Of a stretch of DNA of 64,000 bases, positions 63,807 through 64,000 are shown one piece after another (positions within the stretch are counted from its first letter, which is position 1; each line of letters starts with the position of its first letter). The notes beneath the pieces were generated by a model. It was not told the origin of the DNA. It ran no database searches and saw only the letters and a program-made list of their open reading frames with translations. Origin of the DNA: Algoriphagus aquimarinus (lineage in GTDB: Bacteria > Bacteroidota > Bacteroidia > Cytophagales > Cyclobacteriaceae). The position numbers and the translations under genes are program-made. Where the stretch lies: positions 43,435 to 107,434 of the forward strand of contig NZ_FOKK01000017.1 in assembly GCF_900112005.1 (NCBI RefSeq), in the 5' to 3' direction.

Positions 63807-64000
63807 ATGAAAGGTATACTAAGAATTGCTTGTTTGGCCTTTCTTCTATGCTGTACTATGGAAGGTTTTGCCCAAAAAGGCAAAACCTTCTTACAGTTTG
63901 AAGGAAAAGAAGGGCCTGGAAAAGGCAAAAATGTCGTATTGATCTCAGGAGATGATGAGTATAGATCTGAGGAATCCATGCCGATGATGGCGAAAATCCT
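63807..64000 (+). CDS. ThuA-like domain protein, N-terminal part only (3' partial)
   Basis: Starting at 63807, 35 bases after the SusD stop, the frame is open to the right edge. It gives a signal peptide (LRIACLAFLLCCTMEGFAQK), then KNVVLISGDDEYRSEESMPM followed by MAKIL. That is the opening of ThuA-like (trehalose-utilization) domains, often fused to or next to PVC-type cytochrome domains like the one at 35194. A 12-bp inverted repeat at 63861-63890 lies inside the signal-peptide region. The remainder is outside the window, so domain composition beyond the first ~65 residues is unknown. Confidence 0.7.
   Translation, partial: MKGILRIACLAFLLCCTMEGFAQKGKTFLQFEGKEGPGKGKNVVLISGDDEYRSEESMPMMAKI

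Noticed and set aside
1..64000. CRISPR arrays, tRNA or rRNA genes and intact insertion sequences
   Set aside because: Reading through the intergenic regions I found no regularly spaced repeats, no tRNA-like cloverleaf and no transposase gene.

Overview
This is Bacteroidota DNA, most likely from Cytophagales and probably marine (Algoriphagus/Cyclobacteriaceae-like). The evidence is a type IX secretion-associated set at the left end, a SusC/SusD pair at the right end, formylglycine-type sulfatases with an alpha-L-fucosidase, lipobox-bearing exported enzymes and an A+T-rich sequence. The genus is inferred from gene content only.

Layout. (1) 1-3806: the C-terminal end of a large surface protein with a gliding-type C-terminal sorting domain, a PorP/SprF-like outer-membrane protein and an OmpA-family lipoprotein, closed by a strong terminator. 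(2) 3807-6798: a sparse, decayed stretch with a fragment resembling a histidine-kinase ATPase domain, a cupin gene, a flavin oxidase lacking its N-terminal half, and about 0.8 kb without genes. (3) 6799-32111: a nearly complete extracellular contractile injection system (eCIS). It has a DUF4157 putative cargo protein, AAA+ ATPase, tail terminator, sheath, two tube proteins, DUF5908 protein, LysM adaptor, VgrG-like spike, PAAR tip, gp25, two large baseplate proteins, a fiber-like protein, a 1423-aa tape-measure protein and a membrane protein with a degenerate GH18 domain. One small membrane/coiled-coil gene lies on the opposite strand. The set resembles Afp/PVC and the AlgoCIS known from Algoriphagus, so the machine class is known; the cargo, the GH18-like protein, the 327-aa unknown and the antisense gene are the less-described parts. 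(4) 32508-39018: a membrane-anchored AraC-type regulator with two CBM66-like sensor repeats, a DUF1080 protein, a large HEAT/cytochrome c lipoprotein and a yeast-type cytosine deaminase. (5) 39448-64000: a fucose-glycan utilization locus. A LacI regulator diverges from a UxaA-like dehydratase, two SDR dehydrogenases and an FAH-family hydrolase, which fit the non-phosphorylating L-fucose route to pyruvate and lactate. A decayed L-lactate dehydrogenase follows. Next come three sulfatases, GH29, GH97, a DUF6786-like lipoprotein, a GH43/GH117-like beta-propeller lipoprotein, a GH28 remnant, an acetylesterase, SusC, SusD and the start of a ThuA-like protein.

The three parts of region 5 are linked by one 12-bp core, TGCACAGGTGTG. 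It occurs in the LacI/dehydratase divergent promoter, about 110 bp before the first sulfatase and about 115 bp before susC, and is probably the LacI-family operator. The likely biology is capture of an acetylated, sulfated, fucose-containing polysaccharide, its desulfation and cleavage outside the cytoplasm, and oxidation of L-fucose inside. At least three genes in the window are visibly broken (flavin oxidase, lactate dehydrogenase, GH28).
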